A stretch of 64,000 nt of DNA from Cyclospora cayetanensis. Lineage: Eukaryota; Apicomplexa; Conoidasida; Eucoccidiorida; Eimeriidae. The notes below the pieces were generated by a model. That model worked only from the letters and a program-made list of their open reading frames with translations. It did not search any database and was not told the origin of the DNA. A program made the translations under genes and the position numbers. Each line of letters begins with the position of its first letter. The stretch's first letter is position 1. The stretch covers positions 124,001 through 188,000 of the forward strand of contig NW_020312646.1 of NCBI RefSeq assembly GCF_002999335.1. Reading direction: 5' to 3'. This document shows positions 22,033 to 34,500 of the stretch, piece after piece.

Positions 22033-25000
22033 TGCGATTTTCACAAAATAAATCCCATAAGACTGCACGAGGAAAACGAGCCAAACGCATGCAACGCCGC
22101 TCACCTGCCGCATGCTCTGGAGAAAGCCCCTCTTTGCCTACGTCATCCAGAGAAACGCGTTCTTGATAGTCAGCCTCCATGGCAGCCATCCGTTCTTCTT
22201 CGACTTCATCAGTGTCTCGTTCCTCAGTGCTCGCAGCTGCTTCAGTCGCCAGCTGCTTCGTAGGCTGCTGGACTGTCGGTTCTCCTTCTGCACCCGGCTC
22301 CGCACTAAGGTCGTCGTACAGCTGCTCGCATGCATCGTCGGAAGGAGAATCGAGGTTTACTGCTTGTGAAGAATCGGCGTCCATCGGGCCCTCATGCTCC
22401 GCTGATTGTGCGAGCGGCTCCTTTGGCGGCTGCTTCTCGGAAGAAGCCTTGAGCTCATCGACGCGGGTAGACGTGGAAAGAATAACCTCTTCAGCTGCGT
22501 CGTAAACGCATGCACACCATCATGCTTTACGTGGCGTTCACAAAAAAAACGTCCAAAAAGCCACTGACCCCGCAGCATGCAACGGAGGAGGAAGCAGTAG
22601 AAACACGAAGGCACGCGAGCAAGCGTGACGAGCCGCCTCCCGCAACAGACTGAGGGAGAGAGATACAGACGACACACTTTCAGCATCCTTGTTGGCGTTG
22701 CCTTGTGCGTCTTCCGCATTGTCATGCTCCTCTCTGCATAAGATACATATATATGCAAACATATATGGATGTATGTCGCGCACACATAAAAGCGTATTCT
22801 GAGATTTTGGGGAGAATCTCCCGCCTTTAGGCGTTAGGCTATTATATAACTGTTTGTGCGGTAGACCTCCGCTCCACACAACCTTAGGGCAGCCTCCCAC
22901 CTTGCTTCTGCGTCTGCCAGTTTTGCCATTTTATTGGGCTTTAGGGGGGCAGCATCATCCGAAGCTTCCGCAAAGGCCTCTTGATTTCCACCAGCGTCAT
23001 CGCGCTGACAGAGCTGGCCGCTCTGTAGGGCGTGAGCGTCCTCTGACTCTTCACCGTTCGTGAGATCTGGAGGTGCTGCTCCCTCCGCCTCTGGATGACA
23101 AGACAAGGCGTCTGCTTCCTCTGCCTCCGCGTCTTGAGGCTGCAGCAGACGAACGCGCTGCAGCCACCGTTCTACGGCGCCATCGTCGTCGTCACCAAGA
23201 GGATTATCAGGGAGGAGGCTCGGCGAGGGCCCTTGATCACCGCTCGGAGAGCTGGCACTTTCCTGACGTTTACCAAGGGCGCTGCGGGATAAAGATCTCC
23301 CCTTTTCACGAGTTGTGGCGGCAGCTGTGTTGGCTCCATGCTGCTCCCCTTCCTCCGCGAAGGCTTCGCCGCTGTTGGCATCCTTGTCAGCATCTCCTTC
23401 CATTGCGTCTCGCTGTACGAGGCTGCAACGCAGACGGATTTTTCCCCGCTCCCCAGTCGACCAGCATCCAAGTCCACACAGAGGGGTCTTAAATGCGCCA
23501 TGCATGCAAGAACGACCGGATGCTGAAAGACGCGTGGAGATCATCTACAGGGGGCTAAGCGATGTTCAAGCTGCTCTACTGCGCCTTGACGGCCTAGCGG
23601 AGGGGTTGACAGCAGCACACACAGTGGGAATTCCTGTGAAGCGATAAACGCAACAAGTACCGCACCTGCCTTCACCTTCAATACCAAAGGCCATGCGCTG
23701 CTGCCGCTGCCGCTGCTGCTGCTGCTGCTGCTGTTTCTTGGCCTCATGAGTCTCCTCGTCAGCATCGACTGGCGCTGCGAAGCCTAAAGGTCATATGCAT
23801 GGGCACATGCAGAAGAAAGGGGAAAGGAGGTCGAACGAGAAACAGATCAGAAAGCGCAATCACGTAGCAGATCAGAGAGAATCCAAATCAGAACAAGCAC
23901 AGGCATCCATCCCTACCGAGCAGATATGGCAGCAGCCCCCTTCCCCCTTTCCCCCCCCTCCGACAAAATCACTGTGGGTATGTGTAGCGCACTCCACGGC
24001 AGCCATGAGCTCGATGCATTTCACACCTAAAATACTGTGTAGAGCATGGCTGAAGCACAGCCTGCCTCAACTGACCGAATGCCAGGCAAAGACATGTGCA
24101 AGAATTCCCACCACACGACAGCACGCAAGGCGCAGAAAGGCGATCACACAGCGCGAGAGAACGCAAAGGAAGGGGCAAAGGGGGGAGAAGCGGCCTCAGA
24201 GATGCACGAGGCAGAGAGGTATCAAGTCTCCTTTCTCTCTCTGCCTCCCCTCTCTGGCTTGGTATCATCTCAGGGGTGCTGAGGCGAGAGGATCCCGCAG
24301 GATATCCATCTCCCCAGGCACCGCCGCAGAGGCCTTTTTTTCTCCTCATCGGCAGCGCGTGCGCCCATATATCCCCCCCAAAGGAATACCTCATAAAAGG
24401 GCCAGTGTTTGCACCCTCCCACCAACACGCCATAATACACACAGCACATGCATACAGACACCTGCATGGACGCACGCACGTCGTACACACTCGCGCGATC
24501 CTCGCTGCGAAGGCGCAGACGCAGACAGCGGGCCCCTCCCTCCGTACAGCAGCCCTTTAGAGACGCCGCGTCACACAAGAAGCGTCGGATGCCTCACCTT
24601 GGATAGATGCGGCTTGAAGGGCCTCCTCACTATCGTTGGCTTCGCCTTCGTCCTGTTCGAGTGCCTCCGACTCCTCCTTTTGAGCAGGCTCAGCAGAAGC
24701 CTCCGCCACAGCGCTCTCTGCCGATTGAAAAGCGGCGTCTTCTGCTTCTTCTGCAGGAGGCCTTTGTTGCTCGTCTTCCTCCATGTCGCCTTCCAGCTGC
24801 TCAGCGTGTTCAGCCTCGTCGACTGCAGCATCTTCTCCTGCTGCAGCGCATCCCTGTTCTGCAGTAGGAGTCGCGTCGCCCTCACCAGCCTTCCCCTTCA
24901 CTTCCTGCTCCCCTGCTGCCGCCCCTGTGGCTGCGTTTTGCTCCTCCGCTTCCGCGTCTGCAGCTTCTTCTAACCCGTCACTCTCCTCCTCCCCAGCTTC

Positions 25001-28000
25001 CCCGTCCAGAGGCAATTCTTCCTCCACTTGGAAGTCGTCACTCGAGCTCCCCGAGGCGGCACCGTCCCCCTCTAAGTGGCCTTTCTGCTGCTGCGCATCC
25101 CCTGTGACATCTGTCCCCCCCCCTCCATCGTCTGCCTCTTGAGCTTCAGCCGACGTGTCTCCGTCTGGAGCCTCCTCCTCAGCTTCCTCCCCCCCATCGG
25201 CGTCCACGACGTTCTCGCCCTTTTGCAGCTTCTTTTTGTATGCCTCCTGCGACTGTTGCTGCGCCTCCTCCTCTGCAGCAGGATCCTGCAACAACGGCAC
25301 ACACACACGAAGCCTCGCACAGCCCAAAATAGCGATATCACGTGCATGCAACCCTCCCCCCCATACACACAAACACGGCTAATGCACCACAGCCTCCACA
25401 TACCTCGACGTTCCCACCGTCGTCCTCCTCTTTGCCTCCATCAGAAGCCTGCGGATCGCCCTCCAGACGCTGCGAATCCTTGCTCCCACCCGCTGGCTCT
25501 CCTGCAGCTTCGTCCTTAGTGCCCTCTAGTTCAATGTTGCCGTCCCTTAAGCCTCCCTCCGTCTGTATATCCTCCTCTTGCTTCTTCGTGGCCTCTTTTC
25601 CTGTGGAGGTGTCGTCTTCGTCGCGATCTCCATCCTCTCCTGCCCAGCGCTTGCTCTCGATCTGGCCTCCTTCCTTCAAATCCACATTCCCCGCCACGTC
25701 TTCCAGCTGTTGAGCCTCTTCCCCGCTCTGCCGTTGCTGATCCTCTTGCTGCGCAGGCGGCGGGGGGGGAGCCTCCGCATCTCCCTCAAAGTGCATGCTC
25801 ACCTCCATAGCCTTGTCCTACGAAAGGAAAGCACACGGAAAGACAGAGGCATGCCGCTTTCCTCCTGAAGCACTGCCTTGATCCCCGAGCCGCGATTCCG
25901 GCATTCCCCCATTCGCATAACTGACAACTTGGAAATTTTCGCTCTCCCCGCTACCCCTGCAAGCAAGCCTTACCTCCTCCTGAGACTTCGGCTTCTCTGG
26001 GAGCTTCTGCTGGGGGTCGCTCTTCTCGTCCTTTAGACCATCGAATTGCCATTCTTCCTCGATCTGCTCAGAGGCGTCACGCGCACCCTCGCCCTCCCCC
26101 AAGCCAGTCCCTGCCACCCACTCCTCCTTTTGCTTCTCGGATCTTCCTGCATCCATCGCTGCGTTTTCCTCTTCTTCGTTGCTCAGGCAACCCCACCCGA
26201 ATTGCAGCAACACCTCAATCAGCTGCAGGAGACTCAGACCAAGCCGCACGGTCCCCTCTAGTCCGTCAAACACTGCCAAGACAACACCCGCTGAGCGCTG
26301 CAACATCCGAAGAACTGCCATCGCAGCTTCGCTCTTGCGAATCTCTGAAGCATCGCTCTCCTGCAGCAGAAGCGGGAACTGCATGCACGACGGCGCAGCC
26401 TCGACGAAGTCGTTCAGCGCAGCAATGCAAGTCTTGAAAGAAAACAGAGATTCCAAATCAGGCACGGGCAGAGCAGCGTACCCTGGCTGCTGTTGCGCCT
26501 TGTCCTCCTCCTCCAGCGTTGGGGAGAGCTGCAGCAAGTCGTCGATTCGCGAATGCCTCTGCATGCCGCTATCGCTTTCCACTGCCAATGCAGCGAGCGC
26601 GCTTCGACGCAGCCTGTCCACTGCTGCCGATTCGATCTGATGACAGCTCATCGCCGTTGCTTTTGCAGCATCTGCCGCTGCAGCCAGCAGAACGTCGCAA
26701 GACGCTCGCAGTGCAGCACACGCGCTGCGAATCCCCGCAGCCGCACACGACGGCAGCAGACCAAACAGCCCCTCCCTCTCCTCTCTCCCTATACTTCCCC
26801 CCCCCCCCTCGAGGCAGAGAAGCGCAACCGTCTCCGAGCATGCAGTCGCTGCCTCATCAAGCCACTGCAGACGCACACGGACAGTTGGCGTGGTGGCACT
26901 GCCTTGTTCTGCACCGCGCGTTCGCGCTGCACAGAGACGCCTCGCCTCTGAAGTTGCATGTAATAGCTGCTCAAGTTTTGCCAGAGCCCGAAGTGCACTG
27001 CTAAGGGTGCTATGCGCCGATCGAATCTGGCGGATATTTTGCTGCAGCAGCGCAGTCTCGTCGGGTGTGCCTGCGCTCGTGGAGGAGCAGGAGGGTAGAG
27101 AAGCAGTCCCTGCATCTGCCAGCGTCTCTACGCTGCTCCCTGTGCCGAATTCCAGAGTCTCAGCCTTCGCGCAGGGAGCCACAGCTGCTGCAAGCGCCTC
27201 ATTTTGCACGGCCGCTTCATGAGGAGACGGCAGCAACGCACGAGCCTGTAGAAGAACCTCGTGAAGCGCTTCTGCAGCAGCCACCAAATCTGAAGCGGCA
27301 CTGACATGGACTGCTGCCGAGGGAGACACCAAAGACACCCTTGCTGCATCCACAAGATCCTGGAAAGCCGCCGCAGCCTGCCAGCAACGGTTGCGCTGCT
27401 GCAAAATGTGCAAAACAAGCGCAGCGGCGTATCCAAGGAGAGTCTCTCTGTCTGCTGCAACGTCCTTGTGTGGGCAAGGAAACTGCTGACACTGCAACAG
27501 GGATTGCAGTAAAAGATACCACTGCTGCGCCGCCGATATCCAGACGCTTCCCAATACCTCTGCGATCGGATTGCTCGAAACCTCGCTTCCGTTCACCTTC
27601 CCCGCTTTCTTCCGACGCACGCGCGAAGCCGTCGCTCTCCTCGCCGTGTCATGCAGCTGCAGAGTCGCCACGTGCTGCAGCGGATGTACACCAACCTCTG
27701 AGAAACCTGGCAAGCCGCTTGCATCGTTCAGAGCCGCAGCGAACAGTCCAGGGGAACTGCCGCACATGGAAAGACATGGCAACTTGAGCTCGTTGCGGAG
27801 CACGGATCGCAGATCCTTGAAGCGCCTTTGCATCTGCTGCCTCGTGACTGGCTTTCTTGCTTTCGACCTCCGAGACGCCTCCACTCCCTCTTCCTTCTCG
27901 CGCTGCTGCTGGTCTTCTGCGTTGCGAGCAGCAGCGGCTGCTGCTTCCTTTACCGTAGCAGAAAAGTCTTGACAGAAGGCTTGTACCTCCAACGCGACCT

Positions 28001-28467
28001 CAGAGGCACTCGCTCTTGACGCGCTGCTAAATGCATGCAAGTCGGCAAGGGATGTGGCATCCACCTCGCTTATTCCCCCAACCTCAAGAGACCCCTTCAA
28101 AAACTCGCCAACAGCCTTCAGTGCTGCTGAAGCTCCTGCTCCGTCGTCTCCAGCTTCGCTGGCTTCAGAAGACTTCCCCTCGCAAGGTTCAAGGCTTCCC
28201 TGCGCCTCTGCTGCGAGCCGTGCATGCGCCAAAGGCGACTCTAACGACAGGGAGAGAGCTGCCTCTACGAGCTGCTGATGCAGCTGCCCCTCAGAGGATC
28301 CGACGGCTGCCTGCATTGTTTGCTGCAGGCATGCGTCGAAGTTTCGAATGTGTTTCGCCAGCTGCACATGCGTCTTATGCACCGATCTGAAGCACACCAC
28401 GCAAGCCCTAAGGTATACGTATTTCTGCAAGCAGTAAACTGCGCCGTTCAAAACCGCTTACACCAAG

Positions 28468-28520
<53 letters not shown>

Positions 28521-31500
28521 GAACACACACAAACAAACACACGGTAGTCTACAAAGATTTCTTCATACAAAGCTCTACGGCTTAGCTCTAACAGGTGCCT
28601 CACGCACTCCTTCATGGCCATTCGACTTGAAAGATTCCATCGCGTCAGAGACGCCAGATTACTGACTTCGCGATCCATCACTTTCCGAGCTGCATGCAGC
28701 TGCTGTTGCACTGCACGGCTCCATCCGGCTGCAACGGCGAAGCGTGCGACAGTCGCCATTGCCGTGCAGACCTTTGCTGCACCTTCAGCATTGACGGAAG
28801 AAGGGCTTTTGTCTGCCTTCCCACCCTGGCACTCCCGAACCCCCCCCCCCGAGTGCAGCAGAAGCCGTCTGCAGTGACTGGCAGCCTCCATGCACTGCAG
28901 CCTGCCTTCAAACTGTCCAAGGGGTGAAGTTCTAAGGAACTGCAACAAGACGTCGGTGATCGCCGTTGGTGCGCATCCAATGAGCTGCAATAAAACTGCG
29001 CCAGCAGTGCCTTGAGAAACGTCTCCGACCGCGAAGGCTTCGCCTACTGTAGCGGCCACTGCAGCAGCCATCGCCGCTGCTCTCTCTGGATTCTGTGCGC
29101 TATCGCCATCATCTGGCAGCAAGCCCCACAAAAACGGAGCAAAGTGGAGGCTCTGCTGCTGCATGCGCTGCTCTCTGAATTCGCGAAGGAACCGCCACTC
29201 CAGGAGCTGCCGTCTACGGAGCAGCAACACTTGTCTCTCCACGGCCGTTACGGCTGCATCGAAGCGTCTAAGGAGGCGCTGAGCAGCAGCTGCCGTCTCT
29301 GCCTGCGTCTGCTGCCGCCATGCCTCCGTACGAGCCGCAGCAGAAGGCTGCTTTTCAGCCTCCTTCTCGTCCCCCCTGTCGCGCTCTTCGCCGTTGCGCT
29401 GCTGCCCGCAAACAGGCACACCAGCCACTCCTGCAGACGCAGGAAGCCGTTCGCAGTGAAGCTCGATTAGACGAGTCAAATGGTGTCGATCCATCGCCTT
29501 TTGCCACGCGGCTGCTCTGTCCAACAAGCCCTCAAGAGCCGCGAGTGCGTTTGCGGGAGACGTCTCCAAAAGGCTAAGGGATGCAACACGCTGCGACATC
29601 AACAGCAAGCCTTGCAGTGTCGGGTGACTCTCGACCACCTCCGCAAAAGCCACTGCAGCCTCCTGGAGCTCCTGAACGGGGGCACATAAAGGCTGCAGAA
29701 GTGCGGCGTTCCCAGGAGCATAGAAAGACGTTGCTGCAGACGATGGCTGACGGCTACCCTTCGTGCCTGGAAGGGAGACGCTGCGGCAGAGTTGAGCGAA
29801 TCGCAGCTTGCGGGCACGTTCTCGTTGCTGTTGAAGGCGTTCTTGCTGCAGCTGCTTCTCTACCAGGTCAGAATCTGCCGACGAGAATTTGGCTGTCTCC
29901 GAGTCTCCCGACTGCTGCTGCCCACTTTTGTCTGCATCGGCTGCTGCCGCCTCTTCTTCCTCCTCCTCCTGCAGGAGCAGGTGCTTGAGCTGCTGCTCTT
30001 GTCGTTGCTGCTGTAGCGGGGAAGCATCGACGAGGCGTGCCGTGGTTTGCATCAGAATTGCATGCAAATGGGGGACTAATAAACTGTCCAACGCAGGTGC
30101 AACCGCTACTGCCTCGCCAGGAGCTTCCGCAGGCGCCTCGCCAGCTGTCTCCTCGACAGGTAGTAGGCTTCCTCGCATGGCGTTGTGGAGCTTAAGCGAA
30201 ATGCAGAAGGATCCCTTAAGGAACGCAGGCATACACATACATACATAGACATACATACATACACATAAACATACATAAACACACACACATAGACACACAT
30301 ACATACACATAAACATACATACACATAAACATACACATAAACATACACATACACATGGACACATGGACACATAGACATAAGCATACATAAACATACACCA
30401 CACCTTCATTTGGCGTTAATGGGTGCTATGAACAGGGGAGTAAAGTACAGACACCAGGAGATCGCATGCGCACCGCTAGAGCCTCGCGATATGCCCCTAC
30501 TGCCCTTATTATCTCTCCGTCGCTATGCTTTGTGCTGCTGGGGTTGCTGCTGCTGCTGCCCGTGCCGCAACTGCTCCAGGCGAAGGCGACATCCACTGCA
30601 TAGCTCCAGATATGCAATAAATCTGCTTCCGAGAATCCCTCCATCTGGTTTATCAAAGCATTCTGCTGCTTATCATGAGACTCCGCAGCGTTTTCGCAAG
30701 CGGCAGCATCACCCTGGTGACACCATGCGGAGTACTGCGTCGTGTCTGTGTCGGCAGCATCAGCGGCGTCCTCCTGCTGCAGCAGATCCTGCTGCTGCTG
30801 AGACTGCTCTGCAAGACTCCACTCTTCACTGCACGGAAAAAGCTCTCGAGCAGCATCAGCGTCGGCGTGGGATGCTTTTCCTGCACCTGCGCGGTCTACA
30901 ACAAGCCCCTCCAAGCGCTCCAGCAGCGTGGCTGTCTCGTCAGCGGCGATCGCTTGCTGTCTTCGCCATTCCAAGTGCTGCTGCGACAGCCTATCGAGCA
31001 GAGACGCCACAGCTAGCCGGGCAGCAGCAAAGACGGAATTTCTGGGAAAGCCTGAGACAACAACTGCATCCGCCGTCGCGGGGTGTCTGTACTCCGCCTC
31101 AGCCGCTACTTTTGCTGCAAGACCTGCTGCTTCTGCGCGTATCCACAGAAGCAGCCACTGTATCCTCACGAGAGGTCGCAGTGCACTCATGCCTTCCTCT
31201 ACCGTTTCGTACGGAAGAGGCGCCGCAAAGGGCAGCGATGGAAACGCAGCCGTCGCGTTTAGCAGACGCTCTATAGCGCTTGGTGCAGGTGTTTGTGAAC
31301 CCTGCTGCTGCTGCTGCTGCTGCTCTTGCGGTGTATGCGGGCGTCCTCGAGGAGGTAGTGCAAGGCGCAGAGACTTGGAAGAGCAAGCCTCCTCGGCACT
31401 TGCGACTTCGAGGAAACCCTTGGCAACAGCCAAGAGCCCTGCAGTGGCTGTGGAAAAGGCTGGTGAAACGAGAAGCGGATACGTGGCTTCAAGACGACTG

Positions 31501-34500
31501 CTGCAAGCTCCCGCAGCCTCCGCTGCTGTGCGCAGCGTGGATGGTGAGGAGGCGGCAGTGGCTTCGCGCCTCGCATGCTGCTCTGCGTCCTCCTCCAGAA
31601 GCAGAGGCGCGAGTTCAGGCAGCTGGGAAGAGAGACTGTGGACAAACAAAGCAAACCAGCAGCACTCCTCGAAGGCGTATTCTACAGTCAAAAGGAAACC
31701 AAATTGCAGCAGCAGCACCGCCTTGCATGCATGCATGCAAGGCCCGCAGTGTCTCGACACCGGAGGAGCGAGACTCTCTGATTCGTAGACTGCGCGAAAA
31801 AAGCAGAAGCCTCCGATTCACCTTACTGCTGTGATGCTGCGCACTTACCTCTTCGCCTCTAGAGTGCTGGAAACGAACGCCACTATCTCCTCCAGCCAGG
31901 CAGAAAGAGCCTTCTCTGGAGAGACCCCTACCATAGACTTTTGCTGCAGACACCGTAGCACCTGCAGCTGGGAAGCTGCTTCGACGCTGCCCTCTTCTGG
32001 ATTTTCTGCTGGAGTTTTCTGTCCCTTCTTTGCTGCTGCGCATGCAGTCCCTTCAGAAGAAGACATCCACGGACGCGTTAGCCTCATAGAGAGAGCTGGG
32101 GGGATACGTGCAGCACGCAAGGGCAAGGAGACGCATGCGACATCCTGCAACCCTGTAAGAGCCTCCTCCGACTGCAGGAGAATCTGCCGCAGCACTGCTG
32201 CGTGGCTCTCCGCCTCGACAGCAAGAACTGTCGAAGCCGAAATTGGAGGCGCAATAGCTCCCCTCATCCCCTGCACGCCGTCGCAGCCGTCCACAGCCGC
32301 TGCGCGCAACAGGAGGGTCCTTTGCTGCGCGCACAAAGGCACAAGACGCAATCCACAAACCCGAGCTTGTGCCACAAGCCGATCAAGAGCTGCTGCATCT
32401 GGAATTCGATTTTCAAGGCATGGCATATGCACGCGGGCGAGCAAAAATGCAGCAAGCATTTCCAGAAACTCACGTCCGCTTCGTGCGACGCGGCTTCCGC
32501 CTCCAAGATCCCACGCCAAGCGGCCGTCGTTCGCTGCTGTCTCAGTTCTTCTTCCACAGCTCTTGCTGCAGCAATAACACCCCACCGACCAAGTAGCAGC
32601 AGCAGCAGTCCCCTCCAGTATGCCCCCCCGTCCCCTTGCAGCAAGGCGAGCGGATCTGCCGCCTTGCTGCAGTCCTCGACGAGCTGCAGCAGCAGACGGA
32701 GCGCTGCCACAGCAGCACCGTGGCATGTATCGCATGCATAGGCGGCTTCTGGCTCTGCACATTCGTCCTCTCGCCGAGCAGTAGCAGCAACACCTCCTGA
32801 TGCTCCTGCAGCTAGCTCTTCCTGCGAGGACTGCATAGCGGCGCGCAGCAGCGCTGCCGCTGCCGCTGCCTCTGCTTTAGCTCCTGCTGCGGAGGGGGGA
32901 GCTGCGCCTGTGCTTCCCCCCTGCAACAGATCTCCAAGGCTTTTCCAGCAAGCCCTTAGAGCCTGCAAGACGGCCAAAGAGCCTCCCCGCCTCCTCCCCT
33001 CCTCAGCTGCTTCTTCTTGAGTCTTCTGCGTCCCCTTTGAACCCTCCCGTTGAGCCACTGCTGCAGACGCCGTAGGCTCGTCCTCTCCCACTGACGGCAG
33101 ACAGAACGACCAAAGAACGACTGCGAAGCCTATTACTGCTGCCCACTCGGCTGTCTCCTTTCTTGGAGGGCGTCCTGGAGTCTCCCGATAAGATGCGTCG
33201 CTGCGGATGGAGGCTCCCGCTGCGTCTTTTTTGCTCTGATTGCTGCCGATCAGAGGAGGCGTCGCCGCTGCTTCCGCGTGAGCCCCCTTCGGCAGCAGCA
33301 GCAGCTCAGACAGCCTCCGAGCATCCGCATCGTCGTGACGTCGCAGCTGCCTTCTAAGCCGCTGCAGCGCTAGGCAGCATGCAGAGGCGGAGGCGACAGT
33401 GGCATGCTGCTGCACGTCTGCGACTATCCGCGAGACATACGCACAGAGGCTGCTTTTCGAGCGCAGTGTCTTGCGCTGCTTCAAAGAGGGGGGGCAGGAA
33501 AGGGCAGCACCACGCTTCGAGGTATTTTCGGGATAAAGGGGCCTCTTATAAGAGGCCCCCCGCAACCCCCCCGCTATCTCCGCGAGAATCGCCAAAATTC
33601 TCGACGTGAGCAACGCCCCCTCGGAGTACCCCCTAGAGGCAGTCGCTCCTACTGATGCTGCTGAGGCGACAGTTGCCTCCTCCCCATCCTGCAGATTCTG
33701 CTGCAGCTGCAGAATACTCTGCACGCCGAGTGCGTCATTGCATTGCAAATCCAACTCCGTTCGCCACATGGAGCAGAGAACCTCGACAGCCGTGCTTGCA
33801 GCAATTGCAAGCGTCCCTTGAACGCTGTGGCAAGCATGCAGCTCTCCTGAGGCTGCCCTCCCCGTCCGCTGCTTCTGCTGCTGCTGCTGCTGCTGCCAAG
33901 TGCTTGTCATCAAGACTGCTGCCGCCTCCAGCAGAGCTGGAGGCACAGGAATCTCCCTCGAACAGCCACCCCTGGCGCAGCAGGATGCGCTTTCGCCAAA
34001 ATCCTCGTCCTCTAGAGAAAGAGGCGAGGAGTAGTAAGCGACTGCCGGGGAAAGGAAAAGCGGCAACAGCTCCTGCTGCTGGTAGAGCAACTGCGCTTCA
34101 ACAGCGCTTTCTGAAAGCGACCGAAGCTCTCCACAAGAGGCCTGCATGGCGCTACTCGCCACGGAGGAAGCCGCAGCAGCTGCAGCAGAGCCTACCCTGC
34201 TGCTGCTGAGTGCATGCAGCTGCATCTTGAAATGCTGCATCAAGAGTTCAGCGGCGTGGACTGTGCCCAGATCAATGGCGGCACGGACTGCAAGCTGCGC
34301 TTGCACAAGGCTTACAGACATGACTGCAGTGCTGCTCAGAGTGATCCAGTGTTGATGTCGACTCTGCGAGAGGCCTTCTGCCGCAACTGCCGCTCGTATA
34401 GCTGCGGCTGTCTTTCGCCTACTGCGCTGAGAAGCGGGAAAAACAGCAGCGTCAGACCTTCCCTGGAGGCTGTGTGCAAGCACCGTCTCCAAGATGCGGA

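Noticed and set aside
32264..32473. Continuation of the long midasin exon past 32474
   Set aside because: The frame goes on to a stop without midasin-like sequence, and a strong donor (GAC|gtgagt) at 32474 leads in phase to the exon at 32270.
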